This document shows, one piece after another, positions 38,830 through 53,100 of a stretch of DNA of 64,000 nt (position 1 is the stretch's first letter; each line of letters opens with the position of its first letter). The notes under the pieces were generated by a model. It saw nothing but the letters and a program-made list of their open reading frames with translations. It ran no database searches and had not been told where the DNA came from. The translations under genes and the position numbers were made by a program. Origin of the DNA: Setophaga petechia. Its lineage: Eukaryota > Chordata > Aves > Passeriformes > Parulidae. The DNA lies in NCBI GenBank assembly GCA_024362935.1, contig JANCRA010000011.1:8301501-8365500 (forward strand), in the 5' to 3' direction.

Positions 38830-41800
38830 CTATTCAAACACAAAACTATTTACAGGACTTCTGAGGACCAGAATTCATCTGAATGAGTAAGAATGTTCTG
38901 TATTTCAATGAAAATGGGATGAGACCTTTCAAGAAAAAAAATCAAACCCGTTCTTGTCTTAAAGGAAATTGCTCTTTGACTGCTCTGGCTGCTCTGCATC
39001 CTTCAAAGGAGACCACACTCTATTAGCTAAATTATTGAAAAAATAGATTTTTTACCAGACTGTGTAGAGTTGGACTCTCAAAATTGTTTTAAACAAAGCT
39101 GAGACACCACAAAACTTCAATTCAGTATGAGTTATTCTTTGTGCTGCTTCCACTAAGGAAAAACGCATAAAGTATTTCCTGTGCTGAACACAAAAATTCT
39201 TCTAACTTTTGCTGCAAAGGATTTGTGTTTAGTTCAAAGGCTTCACTTTTTAAACCATAAAACTTTCCTGCTAGACACTATGTATGTGTTTGCTGTGTTT
39301 GTATGAGGCTGCAGCTCCTGCTGAGACTGGAATGACATCCTCCTTTTTTTTCTCATCTCTACTCAGAGCATTGGTCTCAACCCATGGAATAGGGAAAGAC
39401 ATACAAAAAAAAAAAAAAGTACAAAAAAGCAAGGAGAGCATTTACATAACTCATAAGCACTAAATTTCCCTATGTCCAAATCCTGGATCCACTGATAATG
39501 ACAAGAAACCAGTACAGCCTAAACTGGCACCTAAGGCCCAGGAAATGAGCTGACCAGATCTCTTATTCCCTGTTGACCCCCTCAGGCAGCTATTACATAT
39601 TGTCAGGTGGAAATTCCCAGGGACAGGGCCTGATTCACTTTTACCCAGAGTATTCTGGCATTTCATAAGTGGAATACAATAGCATAATGCTGCTTGTTCT
39701 CACAGAATCTACTGAGCACCAGCTTCTTGAGTGTACTGTACACTGAGCTATTTACTCAGCTTTATCAATTACACTGGAAAAAGGCAGCATCTTCTTTTTA
39801 ACCAAATGCAAACCAGTGGGTTTATATATTTGCATGTGTTCTAGTCAGTAAGGATTAGCAGCTTACATGTCTCAGCAGTTTCTTTTCTTTTCCTTAAATT
39901 TTAAATAAATTGCAGTGGAAATTTAAAACTCTGATTTGTATTCTTCCTTTTACCCACATCATTTCTCAGAGCTGTCAGATCTCATTTGCGAGCCTCTCTT
40001 CTTCTGTCACCAGAAAATTACATCAATATTCCACACCACCTGACACATCCTCTTGACGCTTTGTCCAAAGATCAGAGAAAACATGGAAAAATTATGAAAG
40101 AAAGTGTGAACAGTTATAACTGTTGGTCCTGGAAACAATGCATTTTGCAAAATGTTGTCTTTATTATAACTTACAAGAATTGTCTCCAAGTGAAAATCCT
40201 GGGTGTGTGCGGTGATCTCACACACCAGGTATTGTCTCTAAGATATAAACACTGAAGGAGCTTTGGCAATGTGTTGTTTCCCTTGAGTACTGGAAAGAGC
40301 ACAAGCATAACAGAGTCTGAATTTCAGACCTCATTAGGGTTTGCCAGTAAGGGGTGTGTTATGGAGAACACTGGGAGAGCTGAGAACATGCATCTGAGCT
40401 AATATCCGCACTGATTAAAAAACAGAAAAAAAGGAGAAACTAAAACCTCTTAAAATAGAGTGGAATGCATTGTTTGTGCTTATTTTTTCTCTCCAGCTCC
40501 ATAGTTCCATGGAATGAAGCTCTAAGTAGTTGATTCACAATTAAGAGAGTCTTCAACTGGAATGACTGAAGGTCCCTTGAGTTTCTTTACTGGAAAACCC
40601 TGTCAGCAGTCAAAACTTTGCTCAGGAATGGAAAATGCTGCTGTGATTCAAGTGCGAATTCCGCTGTTAAATGAATTTAAATCCACACCAGTTACTAGCA
40701 AAGTTTAACCTTGGGATTCTTCAATACTTCTGTTGTAGATAACGAATGACTGAAGGGAAACTTTTGACATTATGCAGTGTCAATATCTTTAATAGCAAAA
40801 TGACTGTGGTGTCATATATCTGCAGTGAATATAGGAAACGAGAAAAAAAGGCTCATAATTGCCCCTCCACTTCTTAGTCGTGGCCATTGGCAAGATCTTG
40901 CAATGACTACAGAGATAGTGCCAACCATTCTTGGAAGAAACACCACCACAGAGGGCAATTAATACAGCTTGTTTATTTTCTGGCAGCCTGCAATATTTAT
41001 TGGGCCACTGAGGGAGAGCCAGAGGCTGCTTTAATCTTCAAGAATTAGCAATAACACACTGTGGCAGAATTTTAGAGATTGGACCAGGTCCATATTAGCT
41101 TTATTGCTCTCAAAAAACATTAAGACCACATAGAGGCTCATATTTTCCAGTATAGCCATAAATGCCACTCAGATTCTGACACTGAACATTTATTTTATTT
41201 TATTTTATTTTATTTTATTTTATTTTTTTTTTATTTTATTTTATTTTATTTTTTATTCAATTATTTCATATTTTATTTTTTCTCTCCCAGAGCTACTCCC
41301 CCTATACTCAAGCCTGCCCCCTGAATTTCCTGTGACTGAAGAACACATTTTCTTCTATCTTTTGCCTCTGACTGGAGGAAACAGCCTCAAAAGATCAAGA
41401 AACAGACCGATGGACTGTTCTTGGTGTTTCTTTCAGGAATGAAGGTTTGATTGCCAGTGGCCTTAGTTTTATTGGAAGAGGCAACTACAGCCAAATGGGA
41501 AGATTACATTATTTGGGGACTGTGAGTTCACCCAAGAGAGAAGGGGTGGAGAAGACAGTATCTTGGCAGACTGAGTCACTTTTGTATTGGGGGAGCAAGT
41601 GCCTGGACCAGGCTGTGCTGGGAGGTACAAACTGACCCAGAAATGACTAAAACAAATGGTCCTTGAAACACGATTTGGAACAGAGCCTACAGCATGTCTG
41701 AAGCACACCAGATAAATCCTAGAAATGGTTGGGAAAGACATCAGACTGCAACAAAAGGCTGAGTCTTGCTTTAGAGTGCTTGGAAAAGGCTCACTTGAAA

Positions 41801-43639
41801 AATTGACTGGGTACAAAAATGACTGACACTCCATGACTTTGGGAAACTTGGTACCTGATAGTACCAGTGGGATGGGCAGAGGACATGCCTCACTCCGATA
41901 ACAATACTGTGGTGTATTTAAATGCCTCAGCCATCTTTGAACTTGCTTTCTGATTCCCCAGGAGGGAGTGGTGTAGACAGGGGGAAGATTGTTGTTCCAA
42001 ATGTGTCCAAATCTGGGTTTCCCTTAAGGGCTCTCCTGATCAGAGGGTTTTATTAGAAGGTTCTCCCCTGCCATTGCAAAGCTGCTCAGATGAATTAAAC
42101 ACATTCATTTTGTGGTGATAAGAGTCCACAGGTGTATTTCCCTGTGTTTCCTCAGCTGTTTGGTGTGAATACTTCCCCCACCTTCTTGTACAGAATAGAT
42201 CCCAAACTCAGCCCTGCACTTTAAGTTCCTTGAAAATTTGAGCTTTGCTACTTCCCCTATACCTAATCAACCATTTCAGAGCCATTCTGCACCTACCTGC
42301 TTCTTCTTAGACATGATAGTGAAGGTCCATCAGAGAGCCAAGGAAGGTGGCTGTACTAGAAGATACCTTTTTTTTCCCTCTGTTTCCTGAAAAAAGACCT
42401 TTGGGCCAGAATTAGGAGAAAATGATTTTCTGTCTGTAAGCCTTCTTGTTAATGGTCCTGGCAAAAACAATGGACAGGTTTGGCTAGGTCCTGGGCAGCT
42501 CTTTTTTTGAAACCAACATCCCCAGCTCAAGTTCTCTTGCAGACTGTGTGGCCTCCTGAAATGCCCCAAATATACAACACTTGCCATGAGGTCCAACAAC
42601 TTATAGGAGATTTCTGGAACTGCAATCAGAGGAAAAGACACACAGGTTTATTTGGTAGAAAATAGCAACACCTTATGAACAATAAATACAAAGCTCTTGC
42701 CTCATAGCTCTGCCAAGAGTTTGTTAATTTGGTTTCCTGTCTACCCATGTAAACACCCAATAGAAAATGTCCTTTAAGCACATGGCTTCATCCCTCACCT
42801 GTGCTAATGCTCTCTCTCCACAGTGACAGTGAGTGTAATGGGATAAAGTCTTCCGGAGTACTTGGAAAGCCTCTCCCTAAACCTTTCAGAAATGTTGCCT
42901 GGTTCTTTCCCAAGGCTTTCGTAACTTGCAGCTCTTATTCTTTCAGTATCAGTAAAAGGGGAGCAGAGGTTGAAGAGTTTATTCAGGACTGTGGCTGTTC
43001 CCTAGAGTGGAGCCTGAGAAGCCAGTGAAGACCTTCTGCTGGTCTCCAGATAAAATCATTTGTAGCTGAGAAAGGTTTTTATAACCTCTACTTATACAAT
43101 CCTAGTGACATTGAAGCCATGGCTTTTTCACACAATCTTTCCCAGTATTCAAGTCTTCCAACCAGAATGTATTTCCAGGGTGAAGACTACAGCTCTCTTG
43201 CTGTCCTTTAGCTTTATTTCTGTGCTCAATATGGGTAGAGAACGAGAAATTCTGCCATTGTTTTTTTAGAAGGTCCCTTTCTTCAGACTGTCATGCCAGT
43301 TCTTTCAGTTTTTCTTTGTATGATGTTTAATTCCCCTCTCTTCCATTTGTCCATTTGCTTTTTGTTTTGGATAGATAAATAGCTACAAAAATGCTCAAAA
43401 TGGCCCCTGGGGGATTCTGAATAAAAACCTTGTAATCTCTGTAGTCATCAGCTTCTTTATCCATAGTAACAAGGCAGGATGAGGTATGGGTAAAAAAACA
43501 ACCCTAAGGCACAGCTAATGCAAAACATGCATAAAGAAGAAGGTTTTGTAGGTCTGGAGCTGTTTTCACTGTACAGCAATTTCAATAAGCAGATTTCCAC
43601 AGAGAAAAGCAGCAATTCTGAAATACAATGAGAGCACCT
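38830..43639. other. Intergenic sequence with TTTTA microsatellite
   Basis: Apart from the TTTTA array at 41190-41257 this is unique-looking sequence without a gene or a recognisable transposon. Confidence 0.55.
41190..41257. repeat. TTTTA pentanucleotide microsatellite
   Basis: This is a run of TTTTA units interrupted by one poly-T stretch (41223-41232). It is likely length-variable. Confidence 0.9.
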
Positions 43640-43858
43640 CAATCAGGAAAATTTCTTTGTGGAAAGGGTTCTTAAACATTGGAATGGACTGCCCAGGGAG
43701 GTGGGGGAGTCACTATCCCTGGAGGTGTTCAAGTAATGATTGGATGTGGCATTCAGTGCCATGGTCTAGTTAACAAAGTGGTGATCAGTCAAAGGTTGAA
43801 CTCCATAATCTTCGAGGTCATTTTCAACCTAAATGATTCTGTGATTCTGTAATTCTCT
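43640..43858 (+). mobile_element. CR1 LINE, 3' fragment
   Basis: Plus orientation: ggaatggactgcccagggag, ctatccctggaggtgttcaa, cttcgaggtcattttcaacc, and terminal atgattctgtgattctgtaa repeats. About 220 bp survive, with substitutions. Confidence 0.92.
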
Positions 43859-46800
43859 CTGGCACTTGACCATGCTCAACACTAAGGGAAAATTTGGGCT
43901 CAGTGGACCCAAAAGACAACTATGAGTAAATGCCATTTCCCATTCTTCATGCCTTTTATCTCAGATCTTTCATTCATGTGCAGTGGTAGATGTCTCTGTA
44001 GCATGTACCCTTCAGCCCCGTCAGGTGGAGCCCTGTTTCCTGTGGAGCAACAGACCCAAAACTTTATTGGTCTGTGACAATACAGACTGAAAATACCTTC
44101 TGGAGCAAGACCATTTATTCTCCTTATCAGCCTGAGCTATGGTAATGGCTGTCATGCCCAGCTACACCTAATCCTGGAAGCTGGAGAGTCTGTAGTGCTG
44201 TCCATAAGCCACTTCTCTAAAGCTTCAGGCTACAGAGCATGCTTATCATCTGCTTGGATTGCACAGCCTTCTGAAGCTGTTTTCTGTAACATTAGGTTTA
44301 GCCACTGGCTAAATAGATGTATTTGGCAAGGTATATTTCTGGTTAAGATTCTGAAGATGTATATGTAATGAATTAAATGCTTTTCAATTCTGAATATTTT
44401 AAATACGCCATGCTGTATTTAGCACAGCTGCAGAGAGGAAGAAAGAACATTTACCAGCAGGCTGGGTGAATCAAAATGTCAGGGTAGCTTTTTGACAAAC
44501 TTTATTTAATTTGCATCATTGCTGATATGCATTTTCAATGGAGTATGATAAATGCAAAGGGGTCATATTTCAATGTAGCCCTCTGTTAGGGAAACATTTA
44601 TGATTTCAGCCCAGAATACATGAGTAACAGGATGGCCTAGTTAGCAAGATGTGTATTTGAGTAAGACACAAACCTCTTACACCATCATACGAATCAGAGA
44701 GGATGCAAATCTCTGAGTATTTAACTTTGGATCCATGGATTTGCTACAGGTGCCCCTCTTTCTGTTTGCCAGCATCAGATCTCTTAATGGAATGGAAATT
44801 TGAGGTTTGTGATAGTCCTCAAACTGGACCTTACAAGATAATTTTGCCAGGCATTTATTCCACTTGAGTCTTTTCAGAGGAACTGAAATGTTATGCTTGC
44901 TTAGCTGTCAGAATTGTCCTCTTGTGTAAGCATGTACCGAGCAGATATTTACCCCTTTATTTGGTGCATATGGCAATATTAATTGTCATCAGCTTTTCTT
45001 CCTCTGTGTTTTTTTCTGATGCAATTTCTTTGGAAAGAGACAGAGGGATATGTTCAAGTGATTTTTAATATGATTCCATGTGTAAGCTGACTCTTGAAGC
45101 TCAGAAATCTGCTACAGAGAAATAGAGGAGTAAAATCTATTTACAGTATATTTTTATCCTACCTTTATTCTGGCATTTTAAAATTATTTAGCATGACATG
45201 AAACATTGGCACCACGGAGAAACAGAGATGAGTAATTGGGGAAGCCTGGACTCTGACTTCCAAGAGAAGTAAAATCCAGTCTTTGCTCAGAGGGATATTT
45301 CAGTTTGACTGTGAGAGATATGACAGGTTTTCCTCCCTGAGACCAGCTGGAAACCAGAATTGCTCTGCTGCCATTCACCCTGTTACAGCATTATAACCTG
45401 ACTAAAACCAAAGTACTTTCAAATGTGTTGAACGTTCACATTTGGTATCTGAGTAATTTTTAGCCTTAGTATGGCCAGACCAAAACATCCCAGTCCAATT
45501 TTGAAAAAGTGGGTAAGCCATATTAGCCCCAGGGTGAATTTCCCCATTCAGTGCAATAACTGAATTCTGGGTTTACCACCCCATGTGGGAAAAGAAGGTT
45601 ATTTTACATTATATTTTCATGACTACATCCAAAATTATTAAAAATACCACTGTGGAGACAAAGCCTTTTCTTTTTTTTTTTTTTAAGAAAGTCTCCTTTA
45701 AAAAAGCCCTTTGAATAACAACTGTTTGGAAGATCCGTCTATTCAATTAAGACATACTTTGTCAATGAGGCTATAAAATGATGACTGAAAGACAGACAGA
45801 TATCTTTCAGTGAGAATTGAAGGAGAAATACTCAAACTTCTAAGAATGATAGAGGCTTAACCTTCACAAACTGACAAAGGAAGAAAATTATCTTTCTTGA
45901 CATTTTCACACCAACGCTTTCCTGGAGTATTTTGTTACAGTCAAACATAACATATTGACAGTAATTAGGGAAAATTATTGTTATGCAGGAGACAAGGCTA
46001 CATGACCCAATGGTCTATTCTGGCCTATGATTTGTTTAAATACAACTAGTTATTTCATGCTTATTTTTTCCCAATTCAACATAGTTTAGCAGTTAGTCAA
46101 GATGGAATTTGGTTATTCCTAGTACGGAAGTGATAGAGAAATGTGGGTGATGTTTATTTGAAGATTTCAGTGGTCTGCACATCTTGATGTGGTTTCTTGC
46201 ATGGTTTTGCACATGAAGGATTCCACAGAATGTGAGATGTGATTGAGCTCATGGTCTGAGGTTATACAGTGTGACATTCAGTTCTCACAAAAAAATATAA
46301 AGCAGCTTTGAACAGCCTGCAGGAGTCCTTTTCTAGGGAAATCACCACACAGGCTCTTCTCATTTAATGCCATGGTTTTCATTGTGAATTTCCAACTGGT
46401 CATGAAGACGATAAAGGTCATTATCAGCTGGGAAGGGAATGTGCATGGTGGGAACAGAAGACCAACATCAGCTCTGATCTTGCAGTTTGTTCAGGAGCTG
46501 CCCTGGGAACTGCATGCACTGCGTATGTCAGGTGTGCTGGATGTGTTCCATCTGTTCAATACCTACCAAAGATGTGTAGGAAGCCAGATTTGTTTTCAGT
46601 CATTTTGTACCTATTTCTATTGCTTTATGCATGCTCAGGCAATTACTCATTTGTAGAGGAAAAAGATCCCAGTAATTTGGAATTGACTTGCTCTTAAACT
46701 AGAAAAATACTTTCTGTACCTCTTGCTCAGTGGCACCCAGGACTTCTCCAGCAGGGAAAGCACGGTGTGTGGAACAGATCACTTGGGGAATAGATGAGCT

Positions 46801-47594
46801 TAAAAAACTGATTGAAATAAAGTGATACTAGACTTGCATCTTGCACCACCCTTTCTCCTTGGGCTTCATTACTTCCAAGTCTGCAATTAATGGGCTGTGT
46901 TTTCAGAGCTTTTATAGCATTTTGGGGGGTAAGAGTGATACCTGTTGCAAGTATGCCTTTCAGTGGAATACATAAAAGAGAACAGACCAGCATGTAGTGA
47001 CCAAAAATATTATTTTTGTATTTTTTATATATTGTGAGATCATATTTATCTATAAAGCCATGAGAGGGCAGCATTCTCTCTATCATTCATATTCTCTTTC
47101 TGCTAGAAAATTAAGAGAGACTTCCATCTCATAAACCACAGAGAAGTGTTATATATAATTCAGAGCTTGGTTCAATATTCTTTGTAATCAATAGGAATGT
47201 TTCCCTTGATTTAAAGGGTGTTGGACTGAGGCTTCAGTTGTTCAAAAATGACATCAGGAAGAACAGTCTATATAATTTAAATCAGAAGATATCAAAAATA
47301 AGCATCAGGGAAATTATTTTGGTAGTGGTTAACCATGAGGACAAAATAGCAACAATATTGGTGTATTCCCCACTTCTTTGTGCCTGCGAATACAGACAGA
47401 GATGTCTCCTTGGAAAAACTGAACAAAAGCTGCTGGACTTAACACTGAGGTAGCCATGTGGTGTTCTGTGAACTGTATGGTATAGAAGATAAGCTGATGC
47501 TCTGTGTAAACAGACAAGATAAACCACACTCTTTTTTTTGTGCTGTTTGTAGTTAATGAGTGGAACAATTTGGACTTGCAGGGAGTGATCTTAC

Positions 47595-47887
47595 AATCAA
47601 AATGGTATGTATCCAAATTGGACAAGGACCTACAGCCATAAACAAAAAAAAAAGTTCCAAAGTTCCACCTCAATATGAGAAAGAACTTGTTTACACTGAG
47701 GGTGGCAGAGCACTGGAACAGGCTCCCCAGGGAGGTCATGGAGTTTTCCTCTCTGGAGACATTGAAAGCACACCCGGAAGAGTTCCTGTGTTCCTATGTT
47801 ACCTGCTCTAAGTGACCGACCCTGCCTTGGCAGGGTGGACTACATGACCTCCAGGGTTCCCTCCCAACCTTTGGCATTCTGTGATTT
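47595..47887 (+). mobile_element. CR1 LINE, 3' fragment
   Basis: Plus orientation: gttccacctcaatatgagaa, agaacttgtttacactgagg, cactggaacaggctccccag, tgccttggcagggtggacta and catgacctccagggttccct, ending ggcattctgtgattt. An internal A-run (47645-47654) interrupts the start. Confidence 0.92.
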
Positions 47888-47895
47888 CCACATGT

Positions 47896-47963
47896 GGGGG
47901 TAGAACTAGATGATCATTAAAGATCCCTTCTGACACAAACTATTTTATGATTCTGTGATCTTC
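47896..47963 (+). mobile_element. Second CR1 3' end immediately downstream
   Basis: A separate CR1 terminus follows the previous one by about 10 bp: tagaactagatgatcattaa, agatcccttctgacacaaac and ttttatgattctgtgatctt. Two CR1 3' ends in tandem mean two insertion events or a duplication. Confidence 0.85.
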
Positions 47964-49389
47964 TGTAAGTAAGCACCAAGCATTTGTGTCATCTATGCTG
48001 TGCAAGCAAGCAGGATTGCTAAGCAAAATTCTCTCTCCAGCTCTGGAGTTCATTAATGCGGCCAATACCATTAAACTAGCCAAGAGTTTCACTGCAAAAT
48101 GTTACAGCTGCCACATGATCCTTTGACTAACATCAATACAGTACTGTAACAATAAGTGATTTGGGGTTTTGGAAGCATTAATTGTGCTTTTTTTGCAAAA
48201 TTAGAACAGCTTAAAATGGAGAAAGAGACGTTTTAAAAAAGAAAAGCAGAATGTTTTGCTTCTAAATAACTGTTTCAGAAATAAGTTAGGTTGCAAGAAG
48301 CTACAGTTTTTTAGTCAGATGAATATTTAGACATCTCACAGTGTCAGTCCAACAGAGAGTGGCAAGCACTAATTAGCATTCTTGCTAGCATTTTCAGCAG
48401 AGAGGAGTACTATTTAATGAACATGGAAACCAAGCTATTCTTTCTATATAGCTTGACATGGTGACCCAACCCCAACCCCCAATGGGTTTATGATGAAATT
48501 GAATTTTCTTACTTGTTTACTTCATCTCCTGCTGGTAAGGGAAATTCCTGTATGTCTCTTACTCAGAGCATTTCAGTAATTTCAACACCCCTAAAATGAT
48601 GCACAAAGTTTTCACTGTGAATACCCTTAGGAGGTACCACAAACTGCGGTTTCACAGAAAAGTCATTGAGACAAATGCAATGGTGGGCAAATGCACACAA
48701 TTCCCAAAGGTTGCCCCAAGCAACTACTCAACATGTGAGAAAGCAAAGGATCTCCACAGAGGTTGGCAGTAAAACAAAAATATTATTTGATCTCGAACTA
48801 TTTTAATATTGTGCTATTTGATATCTATGTGTCTTTTCTTTCATTGAGATGAGCTACTTAAAAAGATTGCCCATTTCTTCAGAGGGAAAGAAGTTGTGTT
48901 TATCTGTGATTTTTAAATAGGGCCATCATAAAGAAAAAGGTTAATTTTCTTGTTATGCTTTGAAGACTACTAAAGTTTGTTAGCATTTGCTAACTTCAAG
49001 TATTTGCCCATAGTTTCCATAAAAAAGAAAAATATGAGGTATTATTAATTTTCCCGTAACCTGTCATATAAAAATGAATTCAATAACATGTGAGCTCTGC
49101 CAAGATGGCTGTATATTTTTTTTAGAGAAATAATGTAGCTGTTCAGACTAGCCTACCTTTTACATGGGGTTTGAATTAACACTTTTCAATGGATCTCAAA
49201 AGCATTTTTTCTCTGCTATTCAACTCAATACTGAAGCTCCAGTTCAGGAAGGTACTTCATCATGTGAGTAATCCTATTCAAAGCAGTGGGCCACTGACAC
49301 CCTCAGAGCTGCACATGTACTTACATATCCCAGGAATGAGGCCATGGCATACATGAAAGCATACATGGCAATGAAAGCAGCTGGAGTAT

Positions 49390-50110
49390 GGGGGACCCTC
49401 TCATGATTTGAGTCTCACCTTGTCTCAGACAGAGTTGTGAGCTTCACTCACAAGGCAGAAGCAACAAGACATTTTGTTGGTGTAAGACAGTGAGTCACCA
49501 AAGCTCAATGGTAAATGTGACAGTGGCTAAACAAGGTTCATTGGCAAGGTATGTGCTGCACAGGGCACAGTGCCAGGCAAACTGTCAGGAGACCCTCCCT
49601 TGAGTCATGAGGTTCAGAAGGGATCCCCTTGCCTTCTAAACTCCTTCCCAGCAGGGATTTTCAGGTGTGGCTCTATTCAGCTTAGTCTCAGACTAGGTCA
49701 ATGGTTTATGTCTGTATGATCATAGATACACAATAAAGCCTTTCTATGACTTAGGTAAGATTTCAAAGTTTCAGTACTTAATTCACCAATTCTCAATTCA
49801 CCTACTGGGTGTATCTGGTGTGATAAGGGTTCTCTCAGCCTTGAGGAGTAACCCTGAGAGGCTTCCCCACTCAAGGAGAGATCCTGGCACACAACTCTGC
49901 AGCTGTGCAGGAGAGTTCAACAAGCCCTGGGCTGTCCACCAGTTATGGGATAACTTGATTGCCTTATAGTGATATCTGCATACCAGTCATATTTTGGCTG
50001 GCATATGCTGAACTAGCCCTAGGCTGCTGAGCAAGATTTATAGCCCTTAGCTGTTTTGTTGTTATCTGTCTCTCCAGAGTCCAACAAACAGATGCAGCAA
50101 TTCTGACCAC
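49390..50110. mobile_element. Possible degraded LTR or retroviral repeat (unassigned)
   Basis: This block is richer in GC than its flanks and has an LTR-like texture: caataaagcc at about 49731 on the plus strand, polypurine and pyrimidine stretches, and segments such as ccagttatgggataacttga. I cannot identify clear TG...CA ends, a target duplication or a family, nor fix the orientation. It could equally be unique sequence. Treat it as a candidate only. Confidence 0.3.
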
Positions 50111-53100
50111 TACTGATGACTTTTGCTTAAGTAGAAAAAGGGTGAGGGAGTGGCATAGCACCATACACTGGAGTTTTGATCTGATGTTTAAAGCAGTGCC
50201 TGACACTCTGCTCTTCATGGGTGGGGTGCCATTGCCTCATGCTTGACCTTACCTAGAACTCATTTATTTGGAAGGAATTCAAGAGGTCACAATCCCATTG
50301 TGATGAATGTAAAACAGGGAAGTATGAAATGCAAACAGTCAAGATAGGTCCCAAAAGAGATGTCACAACTTGCAAGGAAAGTGAATATGGTAGTAGCAGG
50401 AAAAAACATTTATACTTTTTATTATACTTTTTCCTTTTTGGATAGAAGGTGGAGTAAGGTGGCGGAGGGAGGGGTGAAATAAGGGAAAGATGGTGAGGCT
50501 GCCTGAACATAAACAGAGATAAGGAGAGGGAAGAAACAGCTCTTCACTGTGGGACAATGAGATTCTATTAAAGAGATCATTAATTTGGATTCTGACCTCC
50601 CCCATTGTTGAATCAACTCCAGCCACCAGGAGGCAGGGAGAAGGGAGATGGAGAGATAACCATCACTGTCTGCATTTGCTGTTGCCAGAGTGTCTGATGA
50701 ATCTCCTTCACCCTTCTCATCAGCATGTCTGGATTTAATTTGGTTTTCTCTTTTCTGTGCAGTGCTGCTGTGGAAAGCCATGGATTTTCACTCATTTTAA
50801 CAGTCAGCTGATATATTCAACAGGGAGCTTATTTTGCTAAATAAGCTACAAAGCAAAACACCAAGAAGCACATTGCAATGAAATAAAATACAGACTCTAA
50901 TTGATGCAGTAGTTTTGAATAAATCTTTCCATTGTCACAGTCAGCATGCTAAATGCCAAGGCCTGTCAGCACCACTTCTTAGTTACCTACCCAAGGTAAT
51001 CATACAGCTCTTCTCATTGCAGAATCCAGCTGTTAGCAATACCAGTTTATGATGTTTTACTCAAAAAGAATTTTTGAGGAAAAAAATAAATGACAAAATA
51101 AATGGCTCGATTTTGCAAGATTGTCAGACCCCATCTCTTTTTGCAGAGCCAAAATAACCTGGAGACCAGTGTGGATGTTTGGCTGGGAGTGCATGAGAGT
51201 GATGCCCCAGCAGAGAACTGGGGCATCAAAAGCCTTGCACTGGGCCACCCTGCCCTTTTGTGGAGAAATGGCCTCGGGGAAGTAAATATCTGCAAACAGC
51301 CTATTCCACAAAAAGTTTATAAATACTAAATTTGTTGTCTTTAGTTATGGAATGGTCATACTTTTTGTCGGTTTGCAATTTAAAACTCTGCATATAACCA
51401 GCAACAGCAGCCACTTTGTCCTTGGAGTTCCTTGAGTCTGTAGGAAAAAGAGGTATCCAAAGCACATTTAAGACTGAAATTTTATATGTGTCCTTCTGAG
51501 GGGTTACTTAAGTACATTTACGCTCTGAACATGTAAAGTCATTATATAGGCAGAATAGGAGGAAAAATGGACATCCAGTTTGTGAGAAACAGGAGGCAGA
51601 GGAACCAGAAAAGGGAATGCCACTGACTGCAGTTTTCTGTTATTGCAGGCCAGACCTCACATGGCCCCTTTCACAGAATTAATGGTTTAGTGAAAAAAAA
51701 ATTCTCTGCTACCAGTCTGGCCCCAAACTCTGTGCTGTTCACTTCGCTGACTTCAGCTGGCATCTCTGAGTGATATGTCAGATTGTAATTAGACCTCTGA
51801 AATTAGAAGAAAAAGAAAGGCCTTTTAGCATTTTGTGCCAAAAAGGTTTAAATAATTTAAGTATTTAACTTTCCAGAAATGATAGTATATTTTTCAGGGA
51901 AAAAAGGTGATTTTTATATTCTATTTATTTTCTTCTGTTTTTCACAGGTGGTCCTTCTCTTACACTGAAGAATCAAAATTTGTCCTGGTAAATTTACCTG
52001 TTAAATCAATTGAGCTCAAGATTCCACAGTTGTGAAAAGAATCACATTTTATTTATCAAGGGGTATTCGGGCAGGTCCTACGAAAAAGTATTATCGGCCT
52101 GAAAAATCTTCCTTAAAAACATTTTAGAATTTATTCATGATAGTCTGTAGAGGTTTTTTTTATTCCCCAAGCTACTGTATAGAAAGGATGAAATTTTGTA
52201 TTAAATTCTAACAGCTCAAAAATTGTATGAAAAGATAATAATTTTGTATTAAATACTAAAGGACTTTCCTCCATGAGGATACAAGCAAGTTCCAGAGGAA
52301 CTAGTAGTTATGCTGCAGAAGGATTTTTCAGGCTTAAGAGAGCTTGGGGGAGGGTGTTTGAGTGCATTAGTATTCATTCCACGTTCTTGCCTGCTGTTCC
52401 ACATGCACTATTTTGTGCCTCCACAAACTGCTCTGGAAGCAGATCAAAATTATTTAAAATAATTCACAGGGAAAAAAAAAAACCAAAGCAGCAGTTTCTA
52501 TGTATTTCCACATTGCCTTCATTTTCATTGACATTTACTGTTAGCCTTTTTATAGCAATATGAAAAAAGATGGCAGAAGCAGAGAAGGGAAAGGCTTTGT
52601 CTGATAAGAAAGGCTTTTACATTTTAGGGAGAAGTTCTCACAACAAATCAGAACGCTGTTAGCTTTCCTTGTGCAGTCAGCATCAACAATTTAAAGCAGC
52701 AGCACTGAATCCTTTAACCGAAAGGCCACTTTAAAGTTGTTGTTACTACTATTACTATTCTTTCTTGTTTGCAAAATCTGTTTTTACACAGGAAAAAAAT
52801 ATATTTATCTCTACTGTGTTAATACTTTTTAGTAGGGTGAGCACTCACTTCCCCTGATTTTATTTTCTGCTTCTGAAGCCTCCTGAGTCAGAAGCCAGTC
52901 CAGGAACAGACTGCCAAGGAGCCAAGCTTCCATCTCCTGGAGCTGAACTCACAGCTGCAGGAACACTTACTGGGAAACTTCACTAAAGATCAAGTGGGCA
53001 CCGTCTCCTGCAATATGTGGATTTATCAAGGAAGTTCTGCTTTACTCACATGAAAAAATAGGCTTCTTACTAAATGCTTGGGAGGAACCTTTAATTTCCT

